From contig NZ_CP119392.1 in the NCBI RefSeq assembly GCF_029224025.1, positions 3,867,001-3,931,000 of the forward strand: a stretch of DNA of 64,000 nt. Reading direction: 5' to 3'. Origin of the DNA: Rhodanobacter sp. AS-Z3 (lineage in GTDB: Bacteria; Pseudomonadota; Gammaproteobacteria; Xanthomonadales; Rhodanobacteraceae). The notes under the pieces are model-generated. The model saw nothing but the letters and a program-made list of their open reading frames with translations, was not told the DNA's origin and searched no databases. Below are positions 26,852 to 35,682 of the stretch, in pieces. The translations under genes were made by a program, and so were the position numbers. The stretch's first letter is position 1. Every line of letters begins with the position of its first letter.

Positions 26852-27520
26852 CTAGCTCTGCGGTGCGTCCGGCTGCGCCTCGGGTGCTGCGCGCTGGAAC
26901 GGTTCCAGCTCGTTGCAGGCACGATAAATCCGCGCGATCGTCGGGTAGTCGTCCATCGGCAGTTTCCAGCGCAGGGCGTTGTACACCTGCGGCACCAGAC
27001 AGGCATCGGCCATGCTGGGCGACTCGCCATGGCAGAAACGGCCGGTCGCCGCGCTGTCGGCCAGCTCTTCCTCGATCGCCTTGAAACCGACTTCCATCCA
27101 GTGCCGTAACCAGGCTGAACGCTGCTCTTCAGTGGCCGCAAAATCGGCTTCGAGTTGTTGCAGCACCCGCAGATTGCCCAGCGGATGGATGTCGCAGGTT
27201 ATCGCCATGGCCAGCGCGCGCACCTGGGCGCGACCACGGGCATCGACGGGCAACAGGGCGGTTTCCAGCTCCGGATGCATTTCGTCGAGGTATTCCATGA
27301 TCGCCAGCGACTGAGTCAGTACGCGATCGCCGTCCAGCAGACAGGGCACCAATTGCTGCGGATTGAGCGCCTTGTACTCCGCCGCATGCTGCTGGCCACC
27401 GTCCTGCAGCAGATGCACCGCTCGCGTTTCGTACTCCAGCCCCTTCAGATTCAGCGCAATACGCACGCGATAAGCGGCGCTGGAGCGCCAGTAGCTGTAA
27501 AGCACCAGACCGGTGGCCAT
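26852..27520 (-). CDS. maiA: Maleylacetoacetate isomerase (zeta-class GST)
   Basis: The 222-residue protein is a GST of the zeta class: the catalytic motif SYWRSSAAYRVRIALNLKG lies at the N-terminus, NPQQLVPCL and TQSLAIMEYL form the glutathione site. MaiA isomerises maleylacetoacetate to fumarylacetoacetate in tyrosine/homogentisate breakdown, between HmgA and Fah, which are encoded 25 kb away. The start is ATG 27520 (MATGLVLYSY). Confidence 0.93.
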   Translation of the reverse strand: MATGLVLYSYWRSSAAYRVRIALNLKGLEYETRAVHLLQDGGQQHAAEYKALNPQQLVPCLLDGDRVLTQSLAIMEYLDEMHPELETALLPVDARGRAQVRALAMAITCDIHPLGNLRVLQQLEADFAATEEQRSAWLRHWMEVGFKAIEEELADSAATGRFCHGESPSMADACLVPQVYNALRWKLPMDDYPTIARIYRACNELEPFQRAAPEAQPDAPQS

Positions 27521-27690
27521 GAGCAGTCCCCTGTGCACGGTAATGGCAGTCAGGGCACAGTGTGGCCTGCGCGGGCGCTGCCCGCAACGCCCGCGCCGAG
27601 TGCCGCGGTTTGCATCAGTCCCGCAGCGGCTGGACAATAGCCGGCTGCCGCCTGCTTGCGGCCCATCCCTACCCGTACTGGAGTCCTGCC

Positions 27691-28875
27691 GTGTCCGTCA
27701 TCCGCATGAGCGACCTCGATTTGCGCGACCAGCGTGTGCTGATCCGCGAAGACCTGAATGTGCCGATCGACGATCAGGGCCAGATCACCTCGACCCAGCG
27801 ACTGGACGCCGCCCTGCCAACCATCCTGGCCGCCCGTGATGCCGGCGCACGCGTGCTGGTCCTGTCGCATCTGGGGCGCCCCAAGGAAGGCCAGTTCGAT
27901 GCCGCATCGTCGCTGCAGCCGGTGGCGCAGTGGCTGGGCGGTAAACTCGGCAAACCGGTACGGCTGGTGGCTGACTACCTGACCAACGGCGTCGATGTTG
28001 CGCCGGGCGAAGTCGTGCTGCTGGAAAACTGCCGCATGAATGTGGGCGAAGGCAAGGACGACGAGGCGCTGGCCAAGCAGTATGCCGCGCTGTGCGACAT
28101 CTTCGTGATGGACGCGTTCGGCACCGCGCACCGCGCCCAGGCCTCGACCCATGGCGTCATTCGTTTTGCACCGACTGCCGCCGCCGGCCCGCTGCTGTGC
28201 GCCGAACTGGATGCGTTGGGCAAGGCGCTGGAACATCCGGCGCACCCGTTGCTGGCGATCGTGGCTGGCTCCAAGGTATCGACCAAGCTCACCTTGCTGG
28301 ACAACCTGATCGGCAAGGTCGATCAGTTGATCGTCGGCGGTGGCATCGCCAATACCTTCATCGCGGCGATGGGTTATTCGGTCGGCAACTCGCTGGTCGA
28401 GATGGATCTGCTCGACGCGGCGAAGAAAGTGCTGGCCGATGCGAAACGACGCGGCGCCCAAGTGCCCATGCCGGTTGACGTCGTGGTGGCGCCGACCTTC
28501 TCCGCCCAGGCACCGGCCACGGTGAAACCGGTGGACCAGGTCGGGCCCGACGAGATGATTCTCGACATCGGTCCGCAGACCGCGGAAATGTACGCCGCGC
28601 TGATCGCCAAGGCTGGCACCGTGGTGTGGAACGGCCCGGTCGGCGTGTTCGAGTTCGACGCATTCGGCAAGGGCACCGAAACGCTGGCCCGCGCGATTGC
28701 CGCGTCGCCGGCGTTCTCGATTGCCGGCGGCGGCGACACGCTGGCGGCAGTCGACAAGTACGGCATCGCCGACCAGGTGTCCTACATCTCTACTGGCGGT
28801 GGTGCGTTCCTCGAATTTCTTGAAGGCAAGGAACTGCCGGCGGTCACCGCGCTGAAGGCCCGAGCCGCAAAGTAA
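27691..28875 (+). CDS. pgk: Phosphoglycerate kinase
   Basis: PGK makes ATP from 1,3-bisphosphoglycerate. The 394-residue protein has [12 protein letters not shown], the substrate-binding SHLGRP and [13 protein letters not shown], and the nucleotide-binding [18 protein letters not shown] near the end. I use GTG 27691, which has GGAG eight bases upstream; an ATG five codons on (27706) is the alternative. The last base of the stop is shared with the start of the next gene. Confidence 0.96.
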   Translation: MSVIRMSDLDLRDQRVLIREDLNVPIDDQGQITSTQRLDAALPTILAARDAGARVLVLSHLGRPKEGQFDAASSLQPVAQWLGGKLGKPVRLVADYLTNGVDVAPGEVVLLENCRMNVGEGKDDEALAKQYAALCDIFVMDAFGTAHRAQASTHGVIRFAPTAAAGPLLCAELDALGKALEHPAHPLLAIVAGSKVSTKLTLLDNLIGKVDQLIVGGGIANTFIAAMGYSVGNSLVEMDLLDAAKKVLADAKRRGAQVPMPVDVVVAPTFSAQAPATVKPVDQVGPDEMILDIGPQTAEMYAALIAKAGTVVWNGPVGVFEFDAFGKGTETLARAIAASPAFSIAGGGDTLAAVDKYGIADQVSYISTGGGAFLEFLEGKELPAVTALKARAAK

Positions 28876-29516
28876 TGCTATGCCTGTTCGACCTCGACGG
28901 CACGCTGATTGATTCCGAGCTTGGCATCACGGCGTGCGTGAAGCATGCGCTGGCACGGCTTGACGTGCCCGAGCCGGCGCACGATGCACTGCGCCGCTGG
29001 ATCGGGCCGCCGCTGCGACACAGTTTCGCGCCGCTGCTGGGGCACGACCCGGCAAGGATCGAGGACGCTGTCGCGTACTACCACGAGCGCTTCAACACGC
29101 TGGGCTGGCGCGAACACGAAATCTATCCGGGCATCGAACTGCTGATCGAGCGTCTGCTCGGTGCAGGTCACCGACTCGCCGTGGTAACCAGCAAGCCGCA
29201 CCGTCATGCCGCTCCGATCATCGCCCACTTGCCATTCGGCAACGCGTTTGAGCGCCTGTACGGCCCGCATCCCGACAGCTCACACAGCGAGAAAGCCTCG
29301 ATGATCGCCGAGGCGCTGGCGGACTTCGATTGCTCGCCCGCTGACGCCGTCATGATTGGCGATCGCCACTTCGACATCGACGGCGCCGTGGCCAACCGGG
29401 TGCGTGGCTTCGGCGTGTTGTGGGGCTTCGGTGGACGCGACGAACTGGAACAGGCCGGCGCCCATGCCATCGCAGCAACGCCGGACGAACTGACCACCTT
29501 GCTGCTCGGCGACTGA
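28875..29516 (+). CDS. HAD-family phosphatase, phosphoglycolate phosphatase-like
   Basis: The 213-residue protein has the HAD motifs: I, LFDLDGTLIDSE (nucleophile D and general acid D); II, VVTSKPH; III, the Lys in SEKASM; IV, MIGDRHFDIDGA. The cap domain has the Gph/PGP-like size. It starts at ATG 28875, overlapping the pgk TAA by one base (TAATG), so it is coupled to pgk. A housekeeping role in removing toxic side products such as 2-phosphoglycolate fits this coupling, but is inferred. Confidence 0.85.
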   Translation: MLCLFDLDGTLIDSELGITACVKHALARLDVPEPAHDALRRWIGPPLRHSFAPLLGHDPARIEDAVAYYHERFNTLGWREHEIYPGIELLIERLLGAGHRLAVVTSKPHRHAAPIIAHLPFGNAFERLYGPHPDSSHSEKASMIAEALADFDCSPADAVMIGDRHFDIDGAVANRVRGFGVLWGFGGRDELEQAGAHAIAATPDELTTLLLGD

Positions 29517-29529
29517 GCTGATCAGCCCC

Positions 29530-29597
29530 GTAGGGCGGGCACTGCCCGCCACTTTCCGTTTCACCAAGCAAGAGCCGGCGGGTAATGGCCGCCCTAC
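29530..29597. repeat. Palindromic element, family B copy 1
   Basis: GTAGGGCGGGCACTGCCCGC (from 29530) and GGCGGGTAATGGCCGCCCTAC (29577-29597; 21 bases, key part GGCCGCCCTAC) form an inverted repeat. Related arms occur at 43284-43313 and, in degraded form, at 61890-61914. It adjoins a family A element in the same convergent gap. Confidence 0.75.
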
Positions 29598-29605
29598 CCC
29601 GCCGG

Positions 29606-29680
29606 GTAGAAACGCACCCTGTGCGCGAGAACGCTTCGTCACGTGAGCGAAGGGTATCGCGCGCAGGGTGCGCTTCTGCA
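29606..29680. repeat. Palindromic REP-like element, family A copy 2
   Basis: GTAGAAACGCACCCTGTGCG (29606-29625) pairs with CGCGCAGGGTGCGCTTCTGC. It is the divergent second copy of the element at 10715-10792 and lies between the convergent HAD phosphatase and transketolase genes. Confidence 0.82.
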
Positions 29681-29693
29681 GATGGCGTCCGCT

Positions 29694-31703
29694 TTACTTG
29701 ATGACGCGCTTCACCGCATCGATGACATGTGCCACGGTGATCCCGAAGTGCTCGAACAACTGCGGCGCCGGTGCCGAGGCACCGAACGTGGTCATGCCGA
29801 TCACTTCGCCATCCAGCCCGACGTATTTGCACCAGAAGTCGGCCGTGCCCGCTTCCACCGCCACCCGCGCACGGCACCAGCCGGGTAGTACGCCTTCGCG
29901 GTATTCCACGGGCTGCGCGTCAAACACTTCAGTGCTTGGCATCGACACCACGCGCACCGCCACGCCCTGCTGGGCCAGCGCACGCGAAGCTTCCATCGCC
30001 AATTCCACTTCCGAACCGGTGGCGATCAGGATCGCCTTGAACTTGGTGTCCAGCGGGTCAGACAGTACGTAACCGCCGCGCATGATGTCGGCGACCTGCT
30101 GCTCGGTGCGCTGCTGATGCTTGAGGTTCTGGCGCGAGAAAATCAGGCAGGACGGCGCGCCCTTGCGTTCGATCGCCGCCTTCCACGACGCGGCCGATTC
30201 CACCGCATCGCAGGGACGCCACAGCTGGTTGTTCGGGATATAACGCAAGCTGGCCATGTGCTCGACCGGCTGATGGGTCGGGCCATCCTCGCCCAGACCG
30301 ATCGAGTCGTGCGTGTAGACGTGGATCGCGTGTGCCGGGATCAGCGCGCTCATGCGTACCGCGTTGCGCGCGTAGTCGGAGAACACCAGGAAGGTGGCGT
30401 CATACGGAATGAAACCGCCGTGCAGCGCCACGCCGTTGGCGATCGCGGTCATGCCGAATTCGCGCACACCGTAATAGACGTAGTTGCCGTTGCCGTCAGC
30501 GCTGTTGCCATTGGCGGCGTCGAGGCTGCCGCTCCACTTGGTAAGGTTGGAACCGGCCAGATCGGCCGAGCCGCCGAGCAGCTCCGGCAGCAATGGACCA
30601 AACGCATTCAGCGTCATCTGCGAGGCTTTGCGCGAAGCTACCTCGGGCCCTTCTGCCTGCAGCTTGGCGATATACGCCTGCGACTTCGCCGACCAATCTG
30701 CCGGCAGTTCGCCAGCGATGCGGCGCTTGAATTCGGCAGCCAGTTCCGGATGCGCCGCGGCGTACTTCGCGAACGCCTCGTTCCACGCCTGCTCGGCGGA
30801 GTTGCCGGTCTGCTTGTGGTCCCAGCCGGCGTAGATGTCGGCAGGGATTTCGAACGGGGCGTAGTTCCAGCCCAGCTGTTCGCGGGCCGCCGCGATCTCG
30901 TCCTTGCCCAGCGGGGCGCCGTGACTTTCTTCCTTGCCTTGCTTGTGTGGCGCGCCAAAACCGATGATCGTCTTGGCGCAGATCAGGGTCGGCTTGTCGC
31001 TCTGCGCGGTGGCACTGGCGATAGCTTTCTTGATCGCCTCGGCGTCATGGCCGTCCACGCCACGAACCACATTCCAGCCGTAGGCTTCGAAGCGCGCCGG
31101 CGTGTTGTCAGTGAACCAGCCGTGCACTTCGCCGTCGATCGAGATGCCGTTGTCGTCATAGATCGCCACCAGCTTGCCCAGCTGCCAGGTGCCGGCCAGC
31201 GAGGCCACTTCGTGCGAAATGCCTTCCATCAGGCAGCCGTCGCCCAGGAATACATAGGTGTGATGGTCGACCACGTCGTGGCCGGGACGATTGAAGTGCG
31301 CCGCGAGAATCTTTTCCGCCAACGCAAAACCGACCGCATTGGCCAGGCCCTGGCCGAGTGGACCGGTGGTGGTTTCCACTCCCGGCGTTTCGCTGGCTTC
31401 GGGGTGACCGGCCGTTTTCGAATGCAGCTGGCGGAAGCGCTTCAGCTGCTCCATCGGCAGATCGAAGCCGGTCAGGTGCAGCAGCGCGTACTGCAGCATC
31501 GAGCCGTGGCCGTTGGACAGCACGAAGCGGTCGCGATTGAACCACTTCGGGTTGCCCGGGTTGAACTGCAGGAAGTCATTCCACAGCACCTCGGCAAGAT
31601 CGGCCATGCCCATCGGCATGCCCGGATGACCAGACTTGGCTGCCTCGACGGCGTCCATGGCAAGGGCTCGCACGGCATTGGCGAGTTCGCGGCGGGTGGT
31701 CAT
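29694..31703 (-). CDS. tkt: Transketolase
   Basis: The 669-residue ThDP enzyme has the diphosphate motif [12 protein letters not shown] to DDNGIS, the N-terminal [11 protein letters not shown], and the central transketolase signature [18 protein letters not shown]. It links glycolysis to the pentose phosphate pathway. The ATG at 31703 (MTTRRELAN) is chosen; a longer frame to 31748 exists. It is monocistronic, divergent from the outer-membrane protein genes. Confidence 0.97.
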   Translation of the reverse strand: MTTRRELANAVRALAMDAVEAAKSGHPGMPMGMADLAEVLWNDFLQFNPGNPKWFNRDRFVLSNGHGSMLQYALLHLTGFDLPMEQLKRFRQLHSKTAGHPEASETPGVETTTGPLGQGLANAVGFALAEKILAAHFNRPGHDVVDHHTYVFLGDGCLMEGISHEVASLAGTWQLGKLVAIYDDNGISIDGEVHGWFTDNTPARFEAYGWNVVRGVDGHDAEAIKKAIASATAQSDKPTLICAKTIIGFGAPHKQGKEESHGAPLGKDEIAAAREQLGWNYAPFEIPADIYAGWDHKQTGNSAEQAWNEAFAKYAAAHPELAAEFKRRIAGELPADWSAKSQAYIAKLQAEGPEVASRKASQMTLNAFGPLLPELLGGSADLAGSNLTKWSGSLDAANGNSADGNGNYVYYGVREFGMTAIANGVALHGGFIPYDATFLVFSDYARNAVRMSALIPAHAIHVYTHDSIGLGEDGPTHQPVEHMASLRYIPNNQLWRPCDAVESAASWKAAIERKGAPSCLIFSRQNLKHQQRTEQQVADIMRGGYVLSDPLDTKFKAILIATGSEVELAMEASRALAQQGVAVRVVSMPSTEVFDAQPVEYREGVLPGWCRARVAVEAGTADFWCKYVGLDGEVIGMTTFGASAPAPQLFEHFGITVAHVIDAVKRVIK

Positions 31704-31925
31704 CGGGCAGTCTCCGGAGGGGGCAAAACGCCTATTGTCGCCGATCACCCGCGTGCTGTCGCCCGCAAAGCAGGGATTAATCAGCGCTTAATCGGCTGGG
31801 CGTCCGGTTCGGCGAGCTTCAGCCTCGCCCGGTTATCACTGTGCCCCGCAGAGCCATCCCCAGGCGCTGCCCGGTCGTGCCCATCCCCACGGTGCGACAC
31901 GGCTCCACAAAACGAGGATTTCCCC

Positions 31926-32558
31926 ATGAAACAGACGTTGCTTGCTCTCGCCATCGCATCCGCCGCCGTGGTCACCCTGCCTGCAGTTGCGCAGGAAACC
32001 CAGACTGCGCCAACAACGGTTGGCAACTTTCAACCAGGCCAAGCCATCGGTAGTGGCAACTGGTTCGTTGATGGCCGCGTGGGCCAGGCTCACGTGAGCC
32101 AGGGTCCGTACAACGATCACCCGACCACCTACGCGATCAACGGCGGCTACCGCTGGAAGGTCGGCCCGGATCTCGGGCTCGGTGTGGACATCGGCTACAA
32201 CGATTTGGGCAACTTCAAAGCGAAGAATGCCTTCAACAGCGACCCGGTCAACCTGAAAGATCAGCGCAACGCATTACGCGGATGGACGGCCGGCGTGAAC
32301 GGCAAAATCAATGTGTGGCAGGGTCTGTACGTCAGCGGACGCGCCGGTGTTTACGGCTGGAAGGGGCACGGTTATTCCAATCAGGACATCAACCGCCACG
32401 ATCTGGACAAAGTCGATTACTACGCCGGCGCGGGCGTCGGCTACGACTTCAACAATCACTTCGGCCTGGGCTTGGCGTACGACTACTACCACGCCAAGAA
32501 GAACGGCATCGGGCTTTCCACCGATACCGCATCAGTGACGGCCGAATATCGCTTCTGA
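31926..32558 (+). CDS. Outer-membrane beta-barrel protein, tandem paralogue 1
   Basis: The 210-residue protein has a signal peptide (MKQTLLALAIASAAVVTLPAVAQ, about 23 residues) and alternating strands ending in the aromatic YRF typical of BAM substrates. YAINGGYRWKVGPDLGLGVDIGY and DYYAGAGVGYDF (shown in part) mark an OmpA-like eight-strand barrel without a peptidoglycan domain. The neighbouring gene is a clear paralogue in the same order. No specific porin or adhesin role can be read. Confidence 0.85.
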   Translation: MKQTLLALAIASAAVVTLPAVAQETQTAPTTVGNFQPGQAIGSGNWFVDGRVGQAHVSQGPYNDHPTTYAINGGYRWKVGPDLGLGVDIGYNDLGNFKAKNAFNSDPVNLKDQRNALRGWTAGVNGKINVWQGLYVSGRAGVYGWKGHGYSNQDINRHDLDKVDYYAGAGVGYDFNNHFGLGLAYDYYHAKKNGIGLSTDTASVTAEYRF

Positions 32559-32564
32559 GCAGCG

Positions 32565-32588
32565 GGAAGGATGCTGCGACGTCCTTCC
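32565..32588. terminator. Short stem-loop between the barrel paralogues
   Basis: GGAAGGA (32565-32571) pairs with TCCTTCC (32582-32588). The stem is only 7 bp and the following T-run is weak, so it may only attenuate read-through into the second gene. Confidence 0.4.
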
Positions 32589-32746
32589 GATTAACGTCAG
32601 CTTAATACTGAACTGCTGAGTATTGAATCTTCAAGCTCCCGCACCATCTATGTGTTCGAGTGTTGCCACCCGGCTTGGGTGGCACACCTGCAGCAGCGAC
32701 CGCTCCCCCATGGGTCGACTGCCATGACAACAACTGGAGAAGCTCC

Positions 32747-33346
32747 ATGAAAATCAAGAAGACCGTGTTTGCCCTCGCCCTCGCCACCGCCGGTATGTTC
32801 GCGGTTCCCGCCGTGTTCGCGCAGAGCGCGCCCACGCACAACGACGGCTGGTTCATCAACGGCAATGTCGGCCGTACCTCGATCGACCACGGTGCGTACA
32901 ACGACAGCGACACCGGTTACGGCATCAACGGTGGTTATCGCTGGGCGATCAATCCGTCCGTCGCGCTCGGTGTCGAGGCCGGTTATAACGACCTGGGCAA
33001 CATCCACGCCAAGAATATTTTCAACAGCCAGCCAGTCGTCGAAGATGGCAAGTCACAGCTGCACGGCTGGACTACCGGCGTGAATGGCCACTTCAACGTC
33101 AGCCCGAACTGGTACGTCAGCGCACGCACTGGCATTTATGGCTGGCAGGGCCATGGCCTCAGCAACGACGCCAACCCGGTACGCAAGGGCCTGAATGACA
33201 CCAGCTGGTACGCCGGTGCCGGCGTGGGCTACGACTTCAGCAACAATGCCAGTGTCGGCATCAACTACGACTACTACGATGCCAAGAAGAGCGGCGTCGA
33301 CCTGAGCACCGACATGGTCTCGGTCAGCGCGGAATATCGCTTCTAA
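32747..33346 (+). CDS. Outer-membrane beta-barrel protein, tandem paralogue 2
   Basis: The 199-residue protein has a signal peptide ending AVFAQ and the same barrel pattern as the gene upstream: GYGINGGYRWAINPS, GYNDLGNIHAKN, WYAGAGVGYDFSNN and a YRF terminus. It follows CTGGAGAAG at the ATG 32747. The two genes are 188 bp apart and look like a duplication that has diverged mostly in the loops. Surface-exposed loop variation would be expected; the role is unknown. Confidence 0.85.
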   Translation: MKIKKTVFALALATAGMFAVPAVFAQSAPTHNDGWFINGNVGRTSIDHGAYNDSDTGYGINGGYRWAINPSVALGVEAGYNDLGNIHAKNIFNSQPVVEDGKSQLHGWTTGVNGHFNVSPNWYVSARTGIYGWQGHGLSNDANPVRKGLNDTSWYAGAGVGYDFSNNASVGINYDYYDAKKSGVDLSTDMVSVSAEYRF

Positions 33347-33370
33347 GAAGTCATCGCAACATGCATCAAT

Positions 33371-33398
33371 GAAAAGGGCGCCGTGAGGCGCCCTTTTC
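33371..33398. terminator. Bidirectional intrinsic terminator
   Basis: GAAAAGGGCGCC and GGCGCCCTTTTC form a perfect 12-bp stem around GTGA. It serves the barrel gene (plus) and fba (minus). Confidence 0.88.
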
Positions 33399-33428
33399 AT
33401 TTCGCGTGATCGCCGCGTTACCGGCCGA

Positions 33429-34433
33429 TCAGCCCTTCCACTGCCCCAGTGCCGCGAGGCCGTTGTCGCGGGCACGCGCATGCACGGTCTTCTGGGCCTC
33501 GGCGTAGTTCGCCTTCATGTCCTTGGACCACAGCTTCAACGCAGCCTGCTGCATGGCGCGACCGTAGGAGAACGACAGCGGCCACGGGTGCGGGCCGATC
33601 TGGTTCATCGCGTTCAAGTGAGCGGTGGACTGCTCGTCGGTCTGACCGCCGGAAAGGAACACGATGCCCGGCAGCGACGCTGGTACGGTGGACTTCAGCA
33701 CGCGCACCGTGGCCTCGGCCACTTCCTCGGCATCCACCTGCTCATCGGAATCCTTGCCCGGGATGACCATGCTGATCTTCAGGATGGTGCCTTCCAGCAT
33801 CACGTTCTGCTCGTACAGCGCGTTGAACAAGCTGCGCAGCACGGCTTCGTGCACTTCGTAGCTGACTTCGATGCTGTGGTCGCCGTCCATGATCACTTCG
33901 GGCTCGACCATCGGCACCAGACCCGCTTCCTGGCACAGCGCCGCGTAACGCGCCAGCACGTGGCAATTCGCCTCGATCGCGCTGGAGCTGGGGTTCTCTT
34001 CGGTAATGTTGATCACCGCGCGCCACTTGGCAAACTGCGCGCCGAGTTTGGCGTATTCCTGCAGACGCTCACGCAAGCCGTCCAGGCCTTCGGTGACCAC
34101 ATCACCGGGGAAACCGGCCAGCGGCTGCGGGCCCTTGTCGACCTTGATGCCGGGAATGATGCCGAGCTTCTTCATCAACTGGGTGAACGGCACGCCTTCC
34201 TTGGTCGACTGGCGGATCGTCTCGTCGTACAGGATCGCGCCAGAGATATGCTCATTCAGGCCCGGCGTGGTCAGCAGCAACTCACGGTAGGCGCGACGGT
34301 TTTCCTCAGTGCTCTCGATACCGACCGCGGCAAAACGCTTGCCGATGGTGTTGGTCGACTCGTCGATGGCAATGATGCCCTTGCCCGGTGCGACCATCGC
34401 CAGGGCGATGCTTTCGAGATCTTCAATACTCAT
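33429..34433 (-). CDS. fba: Class I fructose-bisphosphate aldolase
   Basis: The 334-residue protein is a Schiff-base aldolase of the animal type: GKGIIAIDEST, GILYDET-like ILYDETIRQ, ITEENPSSSAIEAN, MVEPEVIMDG and the catalytic lysine in LEGTILKISMVIPG. It cleaves fructose-1,6-bisphosphate to two triose phosphates without a metal. The start is ATG 34433. It lies among other glycolytic genes (pgk, pyk, gap) but is transcribed alone. Confidence 0.96.
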   Translation of the reverse strand: MSIEDLESIALAMVAPGKGIIAIDESTNTIGKRFAAVGIESTEENRRAYRELLLTTPGLNEHISGAILYDETIRQSTKEGVPFTQLMKKLGIIPGIKVDKGPQPLAGFPGDVVTEGLDGLRERLQEYAKLGAQFAKWRAVINITEENPSSSAIEANCHVLARYAALCQEAGLVPMVEPEVIMDGDHSIEVSYEVHEAVLRSLFNALYEQNVMLEGTILKISMVIPGKDSDEQVDAEEVAEATVRVLKSTVPASLPGIVFLSGGQTDEQSTAHLNAMNQIGPHPWPLSFSYGRAMQQAALKLWSKDMKANYAEAQKTVHARARDNGLAALGQWKG

Positions 34434-34576
34434 GACGACTCCGTGGTGCGGCCGAATTCACGCCCGCGCAAAGGTTGAAGCCGCCTCGAAACCGAAGCGG
34501 CATGGTTCAAAACGACGATTATAGGCCAGATTGACCGACCGGCGGGCCGGACCGCCGCGAGGCGGCCGGCGCTGGC

Positions 34577-35023
34577 TCAGGGCGCGTAGCCGGGGAGCTT
34601 GCAGGCATCGATCAGCTGCTGCCGCTGGGCCGGGTCCTTGGGCGCGTTGAACGGTACGATGTAATACGTGGCCATCGGCTCACCGATGCGATTGGTCAGC
34701 GACGGACCATAGCGAAAATTGGCGACGGCACTGCGCGCCGCCGGGCCCAGGTCACTCTTCGGCACCACCTTGGCCACCTGCACGTTCATCGGCACGCCAT
34801 CAGAACCGACCGTATACGTCACCGCCGCACAGGTGGGCTTGTCGAGATTCAGGCCGGTATTGGGCAAATCCATCTGCACCTTGGTGCTGATCAGTATCCA
34901 GTAGCGATAAAGATCCTGCGGATCGATCTTGTGGACCTGCGCCTGCGCCAAAGCCGGGGCGACCAAACCCAAGATCATCGGCAGCAGCAGCGCACGACGA
35001 AGAAGACGAAGGGTAGTTTTCAT
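34577..35023 (-). CDS. Small periplasmic TonB C-terminal-domain protein
   Basis: The 148-residue product has a signal peptide (MKTTLRLLRRALLLPMILGL, then VAPALAQAQ) and one domain resembling the TonB C-terminus: CAAVTYTVGSDGVPMNVQV, VVPKSDLGPAARSAVANFRY and a YIVPFN strand. It lacks the Pro-rich linker and the ExbB-contacting membrane helix of real TonB, so it is unlikely to energise receptors by itself. The ATG at 35023 has AGGAG upstream. The function is unknown. Confidence 0.75.
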   Translation of the reverse strand: MKTTLRLLRRALLLPMILGLVAPALAQAQVHKIDPQDLYRYWILISTKVQMDLPNTGLNLDKPTCAAVTYTVGSDGVPMNVQVAKVVPKSDLGPAARSAVANFRYGPSLTNRIGEPMATYYIVPFNAPKDPAQRQQLIDACKLPGYAP

Positions 35024-35065
35024 GGCGAACTCCTGGGGAGGGGGTGAAGTCCTTGCACAGGTAGT

Positions 35066-35629
35066 TTAGCCATCCTGCGCGAAATCGTTGTTATTGGCGG
35101 CCACCGCCGTTTTGGCGTGCGGATAACCCCGCATGCTTTGCAGCAACCCCGCCAGTCCGCGCGCACCGAAAGCCAGCGCCGCACCAGCCAGCAGCATCGT
35201 TCCGTAGTACACCATCGCACGCCATTCAGCGGCAGGCACAAAAGCGGAGCTGTCGCCCACGCTTGCCTGATGTTTGATGAGCACAATCACCGCACCGTGC
35301 CCCACCACGCCGCTAAGGCCACCGATAAATGCCCATACCCCGGCAACCGATAGGGCTACGTACTGCAACTGAGCCGGACTGATAGCCAGCTCCAGTACTT
35401 CACCCTGACTGCGGCTGACTGCCCACCAAGCCAGCAGGTTTGGCCAGAACCACAGTGCGAATGCCAGCAGCAAGCCTGCGCCATGCAACGACAACGCGGC
35501 CCAAACCAGGTGGCCTTCTTCGCTGGAATAGAAAACGAGGCCTGGTATCTGCTCAAGATTACCCACGACCATAAGTACGGCGCCAAGCCGAATGGCCACG
35601 CAAAGCACGCTGTGCAACGTCGTTTTCAT
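35066..35629 (-). CDS. Uncharacterised integral membrane protein
   Basis: The 187-residue protein has about four hydrophobic spans (for example LCVAIRLGAVLMVVG, LHGAGLLLAFALWFWPNLLA, LSVAGVWAFIGGLSGVVG and MLLAGAALAFGARGLAG) and a polar C-terminus. I do not recognise the family. An AGGA is 8 bases before the ATG at 35629. Its stop lies 42 bp from the TonB-domain gene downstream, so they may share a transcript. Confidence 0.65.
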   Translation of the reverse strand: MKTTLHSVLCVAIRLGAVLMVVGNLEQIPGLVFYSSEEGHLVWAALSLHGAGLLLAFALWFWPNLLAWWAVSRSQGEVLELAISPAQLQYVALSVAGVWAFIGGLSGVVGHGAVIVLIKHQASVGDSSAFVPAAEWRAMVYYGTMLLAGAALAFGARGLAGLLQSMRGYPHAKTAVAANNNDFAQDG

Positions 35630-35682
35630 CACTCGATCCTTGGGGAAACCGGTTGCGGGAACGCGTTGCGCCATCCAGTCGG

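Noticed and set aside
25663..27141. 492-codon open frame antisense to pilU
   Set aside because: It covers a clear PilU gene and shows no domain.
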